Positions 8,066-16,609 of a DNA stretch of 64,000 bases are shown here, piece after piece (within the stretch, counting starts at the first letter, position 1; every line of letters starts with the position of its first letter). Source of the DNA: Ruminococcus sp. (GTDB taxonomy: Bacteria > Bacillota > Clostridia > Oscillospirales > Ruminococcaceae); assembly GCA_017441505.1 (NCBI GenBank), contig JAFRXL010000005.1, positions 44,876-108,875 of the forward strand. Direction: 5' to 3'. A program made the translations under genes and the position numbers. Under the pieces are notes generated by a model. That model worked only from the letters and a program-made list of their open reading frames with translations. It searched no databases and was not told where the DNA came from.

Positions 8066-8991
8066 TCTGCACCTCCGGATTTCTTTTCGCCTGTTATTGC
8101 AGCGATAACATCATCCGGCGACATTTTGTCGATCGGTATATCTATGTCCTCATTGAGAGCCATAAATGCAGCTTCTTCACCCTGAGCAAGTATTTCAGAC
8201 GGGTCTGAGAGCTGGTCGGGAACTGGAACAGCGGCTTCTGTACCGGTAAGAACAGCGTCATTGCTCGACTGCATCTGATAAGCTGTATCCGGTTCAGAGC
8301 CGGGGAGCAGTTCGTCATTTGCACCAAGGATGACTTCATCGAATACGATCTCACCTTCAGTTATATTTATGATACGTCCGCCGAAATGACGAACGAGGTC
8401 ATGTTCGTGTGTGACCATGAGTATAGTAGTACCCTGATCGTTGATACCCTTCAGCAGTTCAACGATCTCATAGGAAAGCTCAGGGTCGATATTACCGGTA
8501 GGCTCGTCAGCGATAATGAGCTGCGGGTCGTTTACCAAAGCTCTTGCGATAGCGACACGCTGCTTCTCTCCGCCTGAGAGTTCATCGGGATATGAATTGG
8601 TTTTGGCATGGAGTCCTACAAGACTTATAACGTATGGGACTCTTTTGCGTATGTACTTGATCGGTGCATCGATAACACGGAGAACGAAAGCGATATTTTC
8701 GTAAACTGTCATGGACGGGATAAGGCGGAAGTCCTGGAAAACGAAGCCGAGAGTACGGCGGAATTCAGGTATCTTACGCTTTTTGAGCTTACTGAGATTA
8801 TAGCCGTTAACGGTAACAACACCGCTTGAAGCGTCTATTTCTTTCAGAAGGAGCTTGATCATAGTACTTTTGCCCGCACCGGAAGAACCTACAACGAAAG
8901 CGAAGTCGCCGTCGTTTATTTTGAGGCTGACGTTATTAAGAGCGTCAACACCGCTTGAATAGGTTACGGATACGTTTTTTAATTCTACCAA
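8062..8991 (-). CDS. ftsE: Cell-division ABC ATPase FtsE with C-terminal extension
   Basis: Walker A GSSGAGKST, signature LSGGEKQRVAIARAL and Walker B LIIADEPTG are all present. At 309 residues it is about 80 longer than the usual FtsE; the extra tail (from about residue 225) is acidic, rich in Pro, Ala and Ser, and has no domain I recognise. The start is a TTG at 8991 with AGGTG upstream. First gene of the five-gene operon ftsE-ftsX-M23-M23-S41. Confidence 0.95.
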   Translation of the reverse strand: MVELKNVSVTYSSGVDALNNVSLKINDGDFAFVVGSSGAGKSTMIKLLLKEIDASSGVVTVNGYNLSKLKKRKIPEFRRTLGFVFQDFRLIPSMTVYENIAFVLRVIDAPIKYIRKRVPYVISLVGLHAKTNSYPDELSGGEKQRVAIARALVNDPQLIIADEPTGNIDPELSYEIVELLKGINDQGTTILMVTHEHDLVRHFGGRIINITEGEIVFDEVILGANDELLPGSEPDTAYQMQSSNDAVLTGTEAAVPVPDQLSDPSEILAQGEEAAFMALNEDIDIPIDKMSPDDVIAAITGEKKSGGAE

Positions 8992-9050
8992 ATTAGTTAC
9001 ACCTGCCTTGAAAATTGGCGTGAATATTCTGATAAGTCCCTATGGACCAA

Positions 9051-10136
9051 TCAGAACTTCACAGGATTAGCAGACAGGTACTTTTTAACCATGAGTGCGA
9101 TCTTGAAGATGATAGCGTGATCAAATTCACGGAGATCAAGACCTGTAAGCTTTTTGATCTTTTCGAGTCTGTATACGAGAGTATTTCTGTGAACGAAGAG
9201 TTTTCTTGAAGTTTCAGAAACGTTGAGGTTATTCTCGAAGAATTTCTGAATAGTGAAGAGAGTTTCGTGATCGAGTGACTCGATGCTGCCTACCTTGAAT
9301 ACCTCGTGGAGGAAAGTCTCGCAGAGAGTAGTAGGGAGGTGATAGATAAGTCTTGCGATACCGAGGTTATCATAGCTTACGATGACCTTGTCTGTATCGA
9401 ACACCTTACCAACTTCGAGAGCCATCTGAGCTTCCTTGAATGAACGAGCAAGGTCCTTGACGCCGACAACAGAAGTACCTATACCAACATTTACACGGGT
9501 ATAGAACTCGCTGCTGAGAGTATCAGCGATAGAACGAGCGAGCTTTTCGAGGTCCTTTGAATCAACAGTGCTCTTGAGCTCCTTAACGAGAACGATGTCG
9601 CTTTCAGTGATATTGAAAACGAAGTCCTTGTTCTTATCAGGGAAGAGGTTCTGGATAACATCATAAGCAGAGATGTCGTTAGCTGAAATAATTCTTATGA
9701 GGAATACAGCACGGCTTATCTCGGCATTGAAGTGAAGCTCTCTTGCCTTGATGACAATATCACCGGGGAGAACGTTATCGAGAATAACATTCTTTATGAA
9801 GTTGTTTCTGTCGTACTTTTCATCGTAGTACTGCTTGATATTAGAGAGAGCGATAGCGAGGATACCTGCGTACTTAGCAGCAGCATCATCAACGCCCTCA
9901 ACGAAAACTGCGTAATCTGGCTTTACTCGTGAACCGAAAGGCTTATATGTGAAGCCGTCACGGATAAAGATGTCATGAGAGTCACTGAGGTCCAGTGAAA
10001 CGAATTCATTAGTAGTGCCCACACGAGTAAGATCGCTGCAGGCAATGATTGTAGCTGTCTCATCCACAACACCGATAGTAGCGTCTATGGAATCACGCAT
10101 CTGATGAACTAAACCCTGAAATAATCTGTTGGACAT
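9051..10136 (-). CDS. CdaR/PucR-type transcriptional regulator
   Basis: 361 residues. The N-terminal part (about 1-110) looks like a sensory domain, the middle (about 130-270) is the degenerate GGDEF-like domain of the CdaR family, and the end (about 295-350) is the PucR C-terminal helix-turn-helix, seen as NLNVSETSRKLFVHRNTLVY. CdaR proteins activate sugar-acid or purine genes; here no such genes are adjacent, so the target is unknown. The ribosome site is GAAGGGATG. It is transcribed alone, upstream of ftsE in the same direction. Confidence 0.85.
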   Translation of the reverse strand: MSNRLFQGLVHQMRDSIDATIGVVDETATIIACSDLTRVGTTNEFVSLDLSDSHDIFIRDGFTYKPFGSRVKPDYAVFVEGVDDAAAKYAGILAIALSNIKQYYDEKYDRNNFIKNVILDNVLPGDIVIKARELHFNAEISRAVFLIRIISANDISAYDVIQNLFPDKNKDFVFNITESDIVLVKELKSTVDSKDLEKLARSIADTLSSEFYTRVNVGIGTSVVGVKDLARSFKEAQMALEVGKVFDTDKVIVSYDNLGIARLIYHLPTTLCETFLHEVFKVGSIESLDHETLFTIQKFFENNLNVSETSRKLFVHRNTLVYRLEKIKKLTGLDLREFDHAIIFKIALMVKKYLSANPVKF

Positions 10137-10315
10137 GATTTACATCCCTTCTTTTATAATAATATATTTTTTATTCTGAGTGAAGTTTTCAAGGAGAATC
10201 GAATTTCTCATCAACATATTACAGATTGTAACATATTTTTGGCATGAATTTGTTAACAAACTGTTAATTCTCGTCTGAAAGCTCACAAACGTAACTAAGT
10301 TTTAACGGATGAGTT

Positions 10316-10341
10316 GTTAAAAATTTCCAAAACCGGAAATT
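10316..10341 (-). terminator. Probable terminator of argS
   Basis: AATTTCC (10322-10328) pairs with GGAAATT (10335-10341), followed by five T on the minus strand. A short, AT-rich stem, so only moderately convincing. Confidence 0.5.
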
Positions 10342-10397
10342 ATTTGTAACTGATTTGTAATTTTTAGAGTGAGAAATTGTAATTATTAGAATCTGTT

Positions 10398-12167
10398 TTA
10401 CATTTTCTCAGGCTGAGTAACGTTGAGTATTGTAAGAGCGTTCCTGAGAACCTGTCTTACAGCTATGCAAAGGAGGATACGAGCATTCATAAGCTCCTTG
10501 GACTCGGCATTTTTTACACTGCAAGCATCGTAGAAACGGTGGAAAAGAGTAGCAAGGTCGATAGCGTACTTTGTTATCTTAGCCGGATCATAGCTCTTTG
10601 CAGCGAGGTTTATTTCCTTAGGAAGCGAAGCAATGTGACGTATAAGCTCTATTTCTCTTGGATTATCGAGCAGACTGAAGTCAGCAGAATCAGGTATCTC
10701 GACACCCTCTGCACTCAGATTACTGAGGAGACTGCAAATTCTTGCATGAGCATACTGAACGTAATAAACAGGATTCTGAGAAGACTTTTCAACAGCGAGG
10801 TCGAGGTCGAACTCAAACTGTGAATTAGCTTCACGGAGATTGAAATAGAATCTTGCAGCATCGATCGGTATCTCATCAAGGAGAGTAACGAGTGTGATGG
10901 CCTTACCGCTTCTCTTTGAAAGCTTTACAACTTCGCCCTGACGCACAAGACGTACCATCTGCATGAGTACTACATCGAGCTTGTTTGCATTTACACCAAG
11001 AGCAGTGAGAGCGGCTTTAAGTCTTGGGACATAGCCGTGGTGGTCAGCACCAAGAACATTTATAGCCTTATCGAAGCCTCTTGTAACGAGTTTGTCGTAG
11101 TGATAAGCTATATCCGGAACGATGTAAGTGTAAAGTCCATTGCTTCTTTTGAGAACGAAGTCTTTGTCGAGACCGTACTCAGTAGCCTTGAACCAGATCG
11201 CACCGTCCTGTTCGTAAGCGTGACCTGTCTCCATGAGCTTGTCCACGACCTTTGCTGTTTCGTTCTTAGCGTGTATAGTGCTCTCTCTGAACCAGTTATC
11301 GTATTCGATACGGTATTTTCTGAGGTCTCTTTCGAGTCCTTCTATATTAAGAGGAAGAGCGTACTCAACGAGAGCCTTGCGGCGGTCTTCCTCAGAGAGT
11401 TCCTGTAATTCAAATGAATGCAGAGCGTAGTAATTAGCGGCGTGTTCGATAATGTCAGTGCCGAGGTAAACGTCCTCAGGCATTTCAAAATCCTGACCCT
11501 CTCCGCTGAGTGAATATATCTCAGCACAGAGCTTTTCAGTGTCGTTATTGTACTCTGATATGAGCTTCTGACCTTTTTCTGAGCAGAGCTGCATATATCT
11601 GAGGGAAAGTGATTTTCCGAATTTTTCTATCTGGTTGCCGGCATCGTTAACATAGAATTCACGTTCAGCGTGGTAGCCTGCCCACTGGAGGACGCTTGCG
11701 AGACAGTCACCGATAGCACCGCCTCTTGCATTTCCTATATGCATAGGACCTGTAGGGTTTGCGGAAACGAACTCCACGAGTACCTTTTTGCCTTTGCCGA
11801 GTTCAGTCTTACCGAAATTTTCTTTTTCGCTGAGAACGTTCTCGACAACATCCGAGAACCATTTTCTACCGAGGAAGAAATTCATGAATCCCGGACCTGC
11901 GATCTCTGAACGTTCAAAGAGTGAACCGTTAAGGTCGATTTTATCACATATAAGCTCAGCGATCTTTCTTGGCGGAAGTCTGAAAGCCTTTGCACATACC
12001 ATAGCTGTGTTTGCGGCGAAATCACCGTGGGATTTATCAGCTGGGATCTCGATATTGAAATCCGGCAGCGGAACGGCAGGTACAGCATTTTCAGCTGTGA
12101 GTTTGCCGAGTGCGTCCATGATGAGCTCACGGAGCTGTAATGAGGCTTTGTTGATAAGGTCTGACAT
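10398..12167 (-). CDS. argS: Arginine--tRNA ligase
   Basis: 589 residues, a normal bacterial class I ArgRS. N-terminal tRNA D-loop-binding domain (about 1-110), catalytic core with NPTGPMHIGNARGG (HIGH box), KLSKRSGKA (a KMSKS variant), and the C-terminal anticodon-binding DALR domain. It charges tRNA-Arg in the cytoplasm; two tRNA-Arg genes are in this window. It lies 20 bases downstream of the DUF1934 gene, a pairing also known from other Firmicutes. Confidence 0.97.
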   Translation of the reverse strand: MSDLINKASLQLRELIMDALGKLTAENAVPAVPLPDFNIEIPADKSHGDFAANTAMVCAKAFRLPPRKIAELICDKIDLNGSLFERSEIAGPGFMNFFLGRKWFSDVVENVLSEKENFGKTELGKGKKVLVEFVSANPTGPMHIGNARGGAIGDCLASVLQWAGYHAEREFYVNDAGNQIEKFGKSLSLRYMQLCSEKGQKLISEYNNDTEKLCAEIYSLSGEGQDFEMPEDVYLGTDIIEHAANYYALHSFELQELSEEDRRKALVEYALPLNIEGLERDLRKYRIEYDNWFRESTIHAKNETAKVVDKLMETGHAYEQDGAIWFKATEYGLDKDFVLKRSNGLYTYIVPDIAYHYDKLVTRGFDKAINVLGADHHGYVPRLKAALTALGVNANKLDVVLMQMVRLVRQGEVVKLSKRSGKAITLVTLLDEIPIDAARFYFNLREANSQFEFDLDLAVEKSSQNPVYYVQYAHARICSLLSNLSAEGVEIPDSADFSLLDNPREIELIRHIASLPKEINLAAKSYDPAKITKYAIDLATLFHRFYDACSVKNAESKELMNARILLCIAVRQVLRNALTILNVTQPEKM

Positions 12168-12187
12168 TTGCGATTATCCTTTCTGTT

Positions 12188-12610
12188 TCAGTGCGAATTC
12201 TGCACAGTCATGATTATCTCGTTATCTGAAAGATACGAGGAATTAAGATCAAGAGTATATTTTAAGTAGAGCTTCCCGTCTTTTGCGAGAGTATTTCTGA
12301 TAGTGTGAGTGTAAACACCTATCTGCATACTCCCGAAAGGAGTTCCGTACTGACAGAAGTGTTTTCTGCCTATTTCAAGGGAAAGAACTGAATTAGCAGC
12401 TCCCTCACGGACTATGGAAGCGGATTTGTTTTTGTCAACTTTTATAGTGGTGACAGAGCCTTCAAAACCGGTAGCGGAGGTATCTTCGTAAGAGATTATA
12501 TCGCAGCCGTCCTCATGATGCATGAAAGCCTTTGTGAGAAGCTCTGTCTCATTTTTTTCGTTATCCTGCCATTGAATGCTGGTCAGGGAGATCATAACGT
12601 TATTTTTCAA
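12188..12610 (-). CDS. DUF1934 (YwiB-like) protein
   Basis: 140 residues, predicted all-beta, matching the DUF1934 small beta-barrel family (B. subtilis YwiB, also encoded beside argS). No catalytic motif is visible and the function is unknown. It sits between ddl-like and argS genes with gaps of 17 and 20 bases, so the three are probably one transcript. Confidence 0.8.
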   Translation of the reverse strand: MKNNVMISLTSIQWQDNEKNETELLTKAFMHHEDGCDIISYEDTSATGFEGSVTTIKVDKNKSASIVREGAANSVLSLEIGRKHFCQYGTPFGSMQIGVYTHTIRNTLAKDGKLYLKYTLDLNSSYLSDNEIIMTVQNSH

Positions 12611-12627
12611 GATCGTCTCCTTTGGGA

Positions 12628-13701
12628 TCAGTAATTTCTTTCGGAATTCTCAATAGCCTGTTCAAGGAGCTTATCGAACAGGTATTCCTGATCCATTCCT
12701 AAGTGTTCCATAAGTTTAGGGTAAACGCTGTTTTTTCTGAGTCCCGGAGCAGTTCCTATCTTATTTAAAAGGAGCTGACCGTCATCAGCGAGGAAGAAGT
12801 CTATTCTTGCAAGGCCCTTGCATCCCATAGCCTTGTAAGCCTTGACCGCAGTTTCTTTTATCATATTCTGAGTATCAGCCGGTATATCAGCCGGAATTAC
12901 AAGGTCGTCGCCGGAACTCTTTTTGACCTCGGTAGGGTCATATTTTTTATCACCTGAGATTATCTCTCCGATGTCGGAAGAAAATGGCGAATCATAGCCA
13001 AAAACAGCAGTTTCGAGTTTTCTTCCGGATATATATTTTTCAACAACGACTTTGTTATCGTTGGAGAAAGCTATTTTTACAGCAGCTTCGAGCTGGTCGA
13101 TATTGTCAGCGATAGTAGTACCTGCACTGCATCCGCTTTTCGCAGGCTTAACAACTAACGGGAACGAGAGCTTTTCTGCTATCTCCTGGCATTTTTCGTC
13201 GATATTTCCGATCTCACGCTGTGTTATCAGTGCCCACGGAGCAGTAGCGATATTGTAGTCGTCCATTACCATGAGAGTGTGGGACTTATCAATGCAGGCA
13301 GCAGAGGCAAGCGGACCGCTTCCGACGTACGGGATACCTGCAAGCTCAAGAAGTCCCTGAAGAGAGCCGTCAGCTCCTCTTTTACCCTGTAGTACAGGGA
13401 AGACAACATCGATCCTTTTGATAGAAGTCTCACCGTTTTCAATAGTGATTATACCTCTGTGCAGCGGATCAGGAGAGATAATGGCAGAGGTGCAGTCCGG
13501 ATTCATTTCCCACTCGCCGGATTCAATATCTTCCGGATCGCCTGGGAAGTAGAGCCATCTGCCTTTTTTGGTTATGCCTATTGAGATGACTTCATAGGTA
13601 TCCTGAGGGATATTTCTTATGACCTCAGCAGCCGAAGCAAGGGATAGTTTGTATTCTTTTGATGTGCCGCCAAAAATAACAGCAACCTTAATTTTTGCCA
13701 T
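12628..13701 (-). CDS. D-alanine--D-alanine ligase homologue with replaced active-site residues
   Basis: 357 residues with the full Ddl ATP-grasp architecture. Several positions essential in active Ddl are changed: LHG is LQG (Gln105), GEDG is GADG (Ala110), the omega-loop AKY is VKK (Lys261 for Tyr), and the magnesium strand NEIN is NKIG (Lys314 and Gly316 for Glu and Asn); PGFT is PGLR. Glu16, Ser192, Asp301 and Ser325 are kept. Known family logic says loss of two Mg ligands should cripple ligation. It may be a pseudo-ligase or a ligase with a different substrate. Ribosome site AAAGGAG before the ATG. A conventional ddl would be expected elsewhere. Confidence 0.85.
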   Translation of the reverse strand: MAKIKVAVIFGGTSKEYKLSLASAAEVIRNIPQDTYEVISIGITKKGRWLYFPGDPEDIESGEWEMNPDCTSAIISPDPLHRGIITIENGETSIKRIDVVFPVLQGKRGADGSLQGLLELAGIPYVGSGPLASAACIDKSHTLMVMDDYNIATAPWALITQREIGNIDEKCQEIAEKLSFPLVVKPAKSGCSAGTTIADNIDQLEAAVKIAFSNDNKVVVEKYISGRKLETAVFGYDSPFSSDIGEIISGDKKYDPTEVKKSSGDDLVIPADIPADTQNMIKETAVKAYKAMGCKGLARIDFFLADDGQLLLNKIGTAPGLRKNSVYPKLMEHLGMDQEYLFDKLLEQAIENSERNY

Positions 13702-14106
13702 GATTTTCTCCTTTAAAAACAGTTATATGCAGCTATTCTATATCAAGTAAAAAACAAGAAAATAGTATAGTCAATTTCAAGTATCACTATATTTTATCAC
13801 ATTTCACAAAAAACTGCAAGTATTTTTTGCGAAAATGAAGAAAAACATGGTGAAATTCGCAAGGTATGCACAATGCAGACAATTTTCCACATATGAATTT
13901 GTATATTTTTACATGAGATATTCGTGCTTTTCGTTAATTTGATGAAAGTACCTTTGTTAAATATGACGAAGCAGTAATACAGTTGAGATATTGACATCTT
14001 TTATTTAAAGGTATATAATTTCTCTAAAGAGGATGGGAAATGTCCGGAAGCCTTCGGGGGTTATTTCCGGATGCAGGTCTATGAGACGCAGAAAAGGAAA
14101 ATGCTT
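13702..14106. other. Divergent intergenic region with 5'-leader hairpin
   Basis: No gene seen. It contains the promoter for the downstream lipoprotein and, in that leader, a stem TCCGGAA (14043-14049) with TTCCGGA (14065-14071) enclosing a CC-TTCG-GG tetraloop at about 14051-14058. No T-tract follows the hairpin, so it may stabilise the leader or control translation. Confidence 0.5.
13991..14019 (+). promoter_or_regulatory. Sigma-A promoter of the lipoprotein/acyltransferase pair
   Basis: TTGACA (13991-13996), 17 bp, TATAAT (14014-14019): a perfect consensus match. Confidence 0.9.
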
Positions 14107-14973
14107 ATGAAAAAGATTATTGCAATGGCAACAGTAGTATTTATAGCTGCATTTCTTACCGGATGTGATGCTGAAGACCAGAGTTCATCATCACCGAATT
14201 CTGCTCCTGCGTGGATGAAAGGCGGAAGCAATAATGCCGGCGGAGCTCCTGCGTGGATGAATGAGGTCAAGGATGACAGCGGAGATAATGCTGATACTGA
14301 TGCAGAAGATGAGGAGCCTGTCGAAGATGCTCCTGTAGAAGATAACGAGGAAGATGAAGAAGCTGCTGCTGAGGAGCCTCCTTTGGCTGAACCGGAGGAA
14401 AAAGCTCCGGAGGCAAACACTGCTCCACCACCGCCGCCGCCTCCTCCTGAGCCGGTTTACTTGGCTTTTCGTTCGGGGATATGGTGGACGAATGACGGCT
14501 TAGAAGACAATTACTACTATTTCAACAGTGACGGCAGATCAGGCGTAGTGCGTTCGCAGCAGGATAAGTCTGAGAGAACTTTCACCTACTCGTACACCGG
14601 TACTAATGCTGAATTTGTTTTTTCTGACGGACAGTTGAATGCTATGGTCGAGAGTAAAAATGATGATAAGCTGATACTGCACTGGGACGATGGAAGAAGT
14701 GAAAGCTTTTCTTATTATTCGGAAGGCGGCTTCAATAGTTTTCATTTTTACAGCTGTAATGAACTGGCTGATATGTCTATGAATTATTATGAGAAAAAGC
14801 ATGGATGCCGTCCTGATTACAGTGACGCTAAAGTAGTTAGCAACGGACTTATAGAAATTCATCTTTATGATGATAACGGAGATTATAACTATACCTGTGA
14901 CTGGTATCTTATCGATAGATTTAACGGCTCTGGAACTGATATGTCAGGAAACGTGATCTATCTTACAGAGTGA
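14107..14973 (+). CDS. Secreted lipoprotein with acidic/proline-rich linker
   Basis: About 288 residues. Type II signal peptide with lipobox FLTGC at about residues 15-19. It is followed by an acidic Glu/Asp/Ala-rich region and a proline run (about 105-118), then a C-terminal domain of about 165 residues rich in Tyr and Trp that I do not recognise. The motif PAWM occurs twice near the N-terminus of the mature protein. The ATG at 14107 is preceded by AAGGAA at the right distance. Anchored outside the membrane; function unknown. The next gene overlaps or follows at once. Confidence 0.75.
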   Translation: MKKIIAMATVVFIAAFLTGCDAEDQSSSSPNSAPAWMKGGSNNAGGAPAWMNEVKDDSGDNADTDAEDEEPVEDAPVEDNEEDEEAAAEEPPLAEPEEKAPEANTAPPPPPPPPEPVYLAFRSGIWWTNDGLEDNYYYFNSDGRSGVVRSQQDKSERTFTYSYTGTNAEFVFSDGQLNAMVESKNDDKLILHWDDGRSESFSYYSEGGFNSFHFYSCNELADMSMNYYEKKHGCRPDYSDAKVVSNGLIEIHLYDDNGDYNYTCDWYLIDRFNGSGTDMSGNVIYLTE

Positions 14974-14996
14974 AGCGGAAGAAAGATTTATGGTAT

Positions 14997-16085
14997 ATGA
15001 GAAAGCAATATATTGACGATCTCAGGTGGATAAGTATTTTGCTGCTTATCCCTTATCATGCGGCAATGGCTTGGAATGTATGGGAAGAGCCTAACTATAT
15101 ATTTTTTAGTGGAAGCAAAATTATAAGCAGTATAGTTGTGTTTTTTAGTCCGTATTTTATGCCGCTGCTTTTTCTGCTTGCCGGGATCAGCACTAAATAT
15201 GCATTGAATAAGAGGACGTATAAACAGTATTTGATCGAAAGAGCTAAGAGGCTGCTTGTCCCATTATTGTTCGGTACTTTGGCATTTATGCCGGTGATGA
15301 CGTATATTGCAGATAAATTTAATTGTGGTTATAATGGGAACTTTTTTGAACATTACTCTGTTTTCTTTACTAAATTCACTGACCTGACCGGTGCTGACGG
15401 CGGATTTTCCTTTGGACAGTTCTGGTTCCTTTTGTACTTGTTTGTAATATCGGTTTTGGCGGTCGTATTGATCATTATACAAAGAAAACTGATACCTGAA
15501 ATAAAAGGTGATCTGCCTGTGTGGGGAGGATGTCTTCTTGGTTTGATCACCCCTTTGTTCAGCGAACTATTGTCTGTCGGCGGAAAAAGCTTTGTTGAGT
15601 ATACTTACATATTTATGTTAGGGTACTATTTGTTTTCAAACGACCAGTTTGTGGATAAAATTTCAAGGTGCAGTACTGCTTTTATTGCTGTAGGTCTTGC
15701 GGCTTGCTCTTTGAATGTGTATCTTTTTATATGGAGCAGTTCGGAGCATAGTGTGCTGAATACAGCGGCAAAGTTTACGGCTGAATGGTTTATGCTTCTG
15801 GGACTTATCGGTGCTGGAAAAAAATATCTTGATTTTAGCGGCGAAATATCAGTGTATATGTCAAGGAACTCATTTCCGTTTTTTAGTCTTCATTTTATAT
15901 GTGTAGTCGTTATGCAGTACCTGCTGTGTGATGTGTTCAGCAGTACGTTTTTATTATATTTGATTCCGGTGATAATTGCGTACATTATGACGTTTATATG
16001 TTCCGGACTGTTTATAAGGTCACCGCTTCTGAGCTTTCTGATAGGTGCTAAAACTTTAAAAAATAGTGAAAATAAAAGTGTATAA
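14997..16085 (+). CDS. Membrane acyltransferase, family 3 (OafA/YrhL-like)
   Basis: About 362 residues, around ten hydrophobic segments, starting YIDDLRWISILLLIPYHAAM, the typical acyltransferase-3 opening with its conserved His. Such enzymes O-acylate cell-surface sugars. I chose the ATG at 14997 by family similarity; a GTG at 14970, overlapping the lipoprotein stop, is an alternative. It is cotranscribed with the lipoprotein and ends at a strong terminator. Confidence 0.85.
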   Translation: MRKQYIDDLRWISILLLIPYHAAMAWNVWEEPNYIFFSGSKIISSIVVFFSPYFMPLLFLLAGISTKYALNKRTYKQYLIERAKRLLVPLLFGTLAFMPVMTYIADKFNCGYNGNFFEHYSVFFTKFTDLTGADGGFSFGQFWFLLYLFVISVLAVVLIIIQRKLIPEIKGDLPVWGGCLLGLITPLFSELLSVGGKSFVEYTYIFMLGYYLFSNDQFVDKISRCSTAFIAVGLAACSLNVYLFIWSSSEHSVLNTAAKFTAEWFMLLGLIGAGKKYLDFSGEISVYMSRNSFPFFSLHFICVVVMQYLLCDVFSSTFLLYLIPVIIAYIMTFICSGLFIRSPLLSFLIGAKTLKNSENKSV

Positions 16086-16120
16086 AAGCGTATTCCTTTT
16101 GAATTGGGAGTACGCTTTTT
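16084..16120 (+). terminator. Terminator after the acyltransferase
   Basis: AAAAGCGTATTCC pairs with GGGAGTACGCTTTT across a 10-base loop, followed by T. Confidence 0.9.
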
Positions 16121-16324
16121 ATTATGCTGATATTTTTAGAGTAAGAGCAGTTGAAATGCAGTGACGAAAAAACAGGAAAAATCACAGAAAAATATATTTA
16201 TATTGCCGGGGGTAATAAGAGCTGTTACATATAATCACGGATGATGAAGTAAAAAAATGTTGAAATCTTAATATATAGAAAATATATAACATTATTATAT
16301 TTACAAATAATAAACTGGGACTGG

Positions 16325-16332
16325 TTGTACAA
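16325..16332. promoter_or_regulatory. TTGTACAA palindrome, site 1
   Basis: An 8-bp perfect palindrome 50 bases before the -35 box of the gene at 16610. The core is shared with sites 2 and 3. Candidate upstream operator. Confidence 0.4.
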
Positions 16333-16382
16333 TTGTTTATTTTGTCGAATGTTTTGAAAATGCAAATTAAATGCAAAAACGC

Positions 16383-16411
16383 TTGATTTTTGAGAAATAA
16401 TCGAATATAAT
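16383..16411 (+). promoter_or_regulatory. Candidate promoter of the first transglutaminase-like gene
   Basis: TTGATT (16383-16388), 17 bp, TATAAT (16406-16411). Confidence 0.65.
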
Positions 16412-16420
16412 AAAACCCGG

Positions 16421-16430
16421 ATTGTACAAT
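16421..16430. promoter_or_regulatory. ATTGTACAAT palindrome, site 2 (candidate operator)
   Basis: A 10-bp perfect palindrome starting 10 bases after the -10 box, so it overlaps the likely transcription start, where a repressor would block initiation. Confidence 0.5.
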
Positions 16431-16609
16431 TCTTTCTAAAATGATAATAAGTAAAATATATCTCTTAATTAACGAATTGGTGATTTATAGTGATTTTTAA
16501 TGGGTATCGTGATTTACAGTATTATCATTCAGCATTATACGTATAAAGTATCATTCATTTATAGTATTAAATTGACAAAACAGTTTTATAAATTGGAGGT
16601 CATGTAATA

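Larger units (their letters stand above)
16121..16609. other. Long AT-rich regulatory gap before the first transglutaminase-like gene
   Basis: About 490 bases without a gene. It holds two TTGTACAA palindromes (16325-16332 and 16421-16430), a promoter at 16383-16411, and a roughly 200-base untranslated leader. A TTGACA at 16572-16577 has no matching -10. Confidence 0.6.

Noticed and set aside
14970-14996. GTG start for the acyltransferase overlapping the lipoprotein stop
   Set aside because: It would add nine basic residues not seen at the start of family members; kept as an alternative only.
16572-16577. TTGACA 38 bases before the ATG of the first transglutaminase-like gene
   Set aside because: No -10 box at a proper distance, and the start codon is too close; the promoter at 16383-16411 is better.
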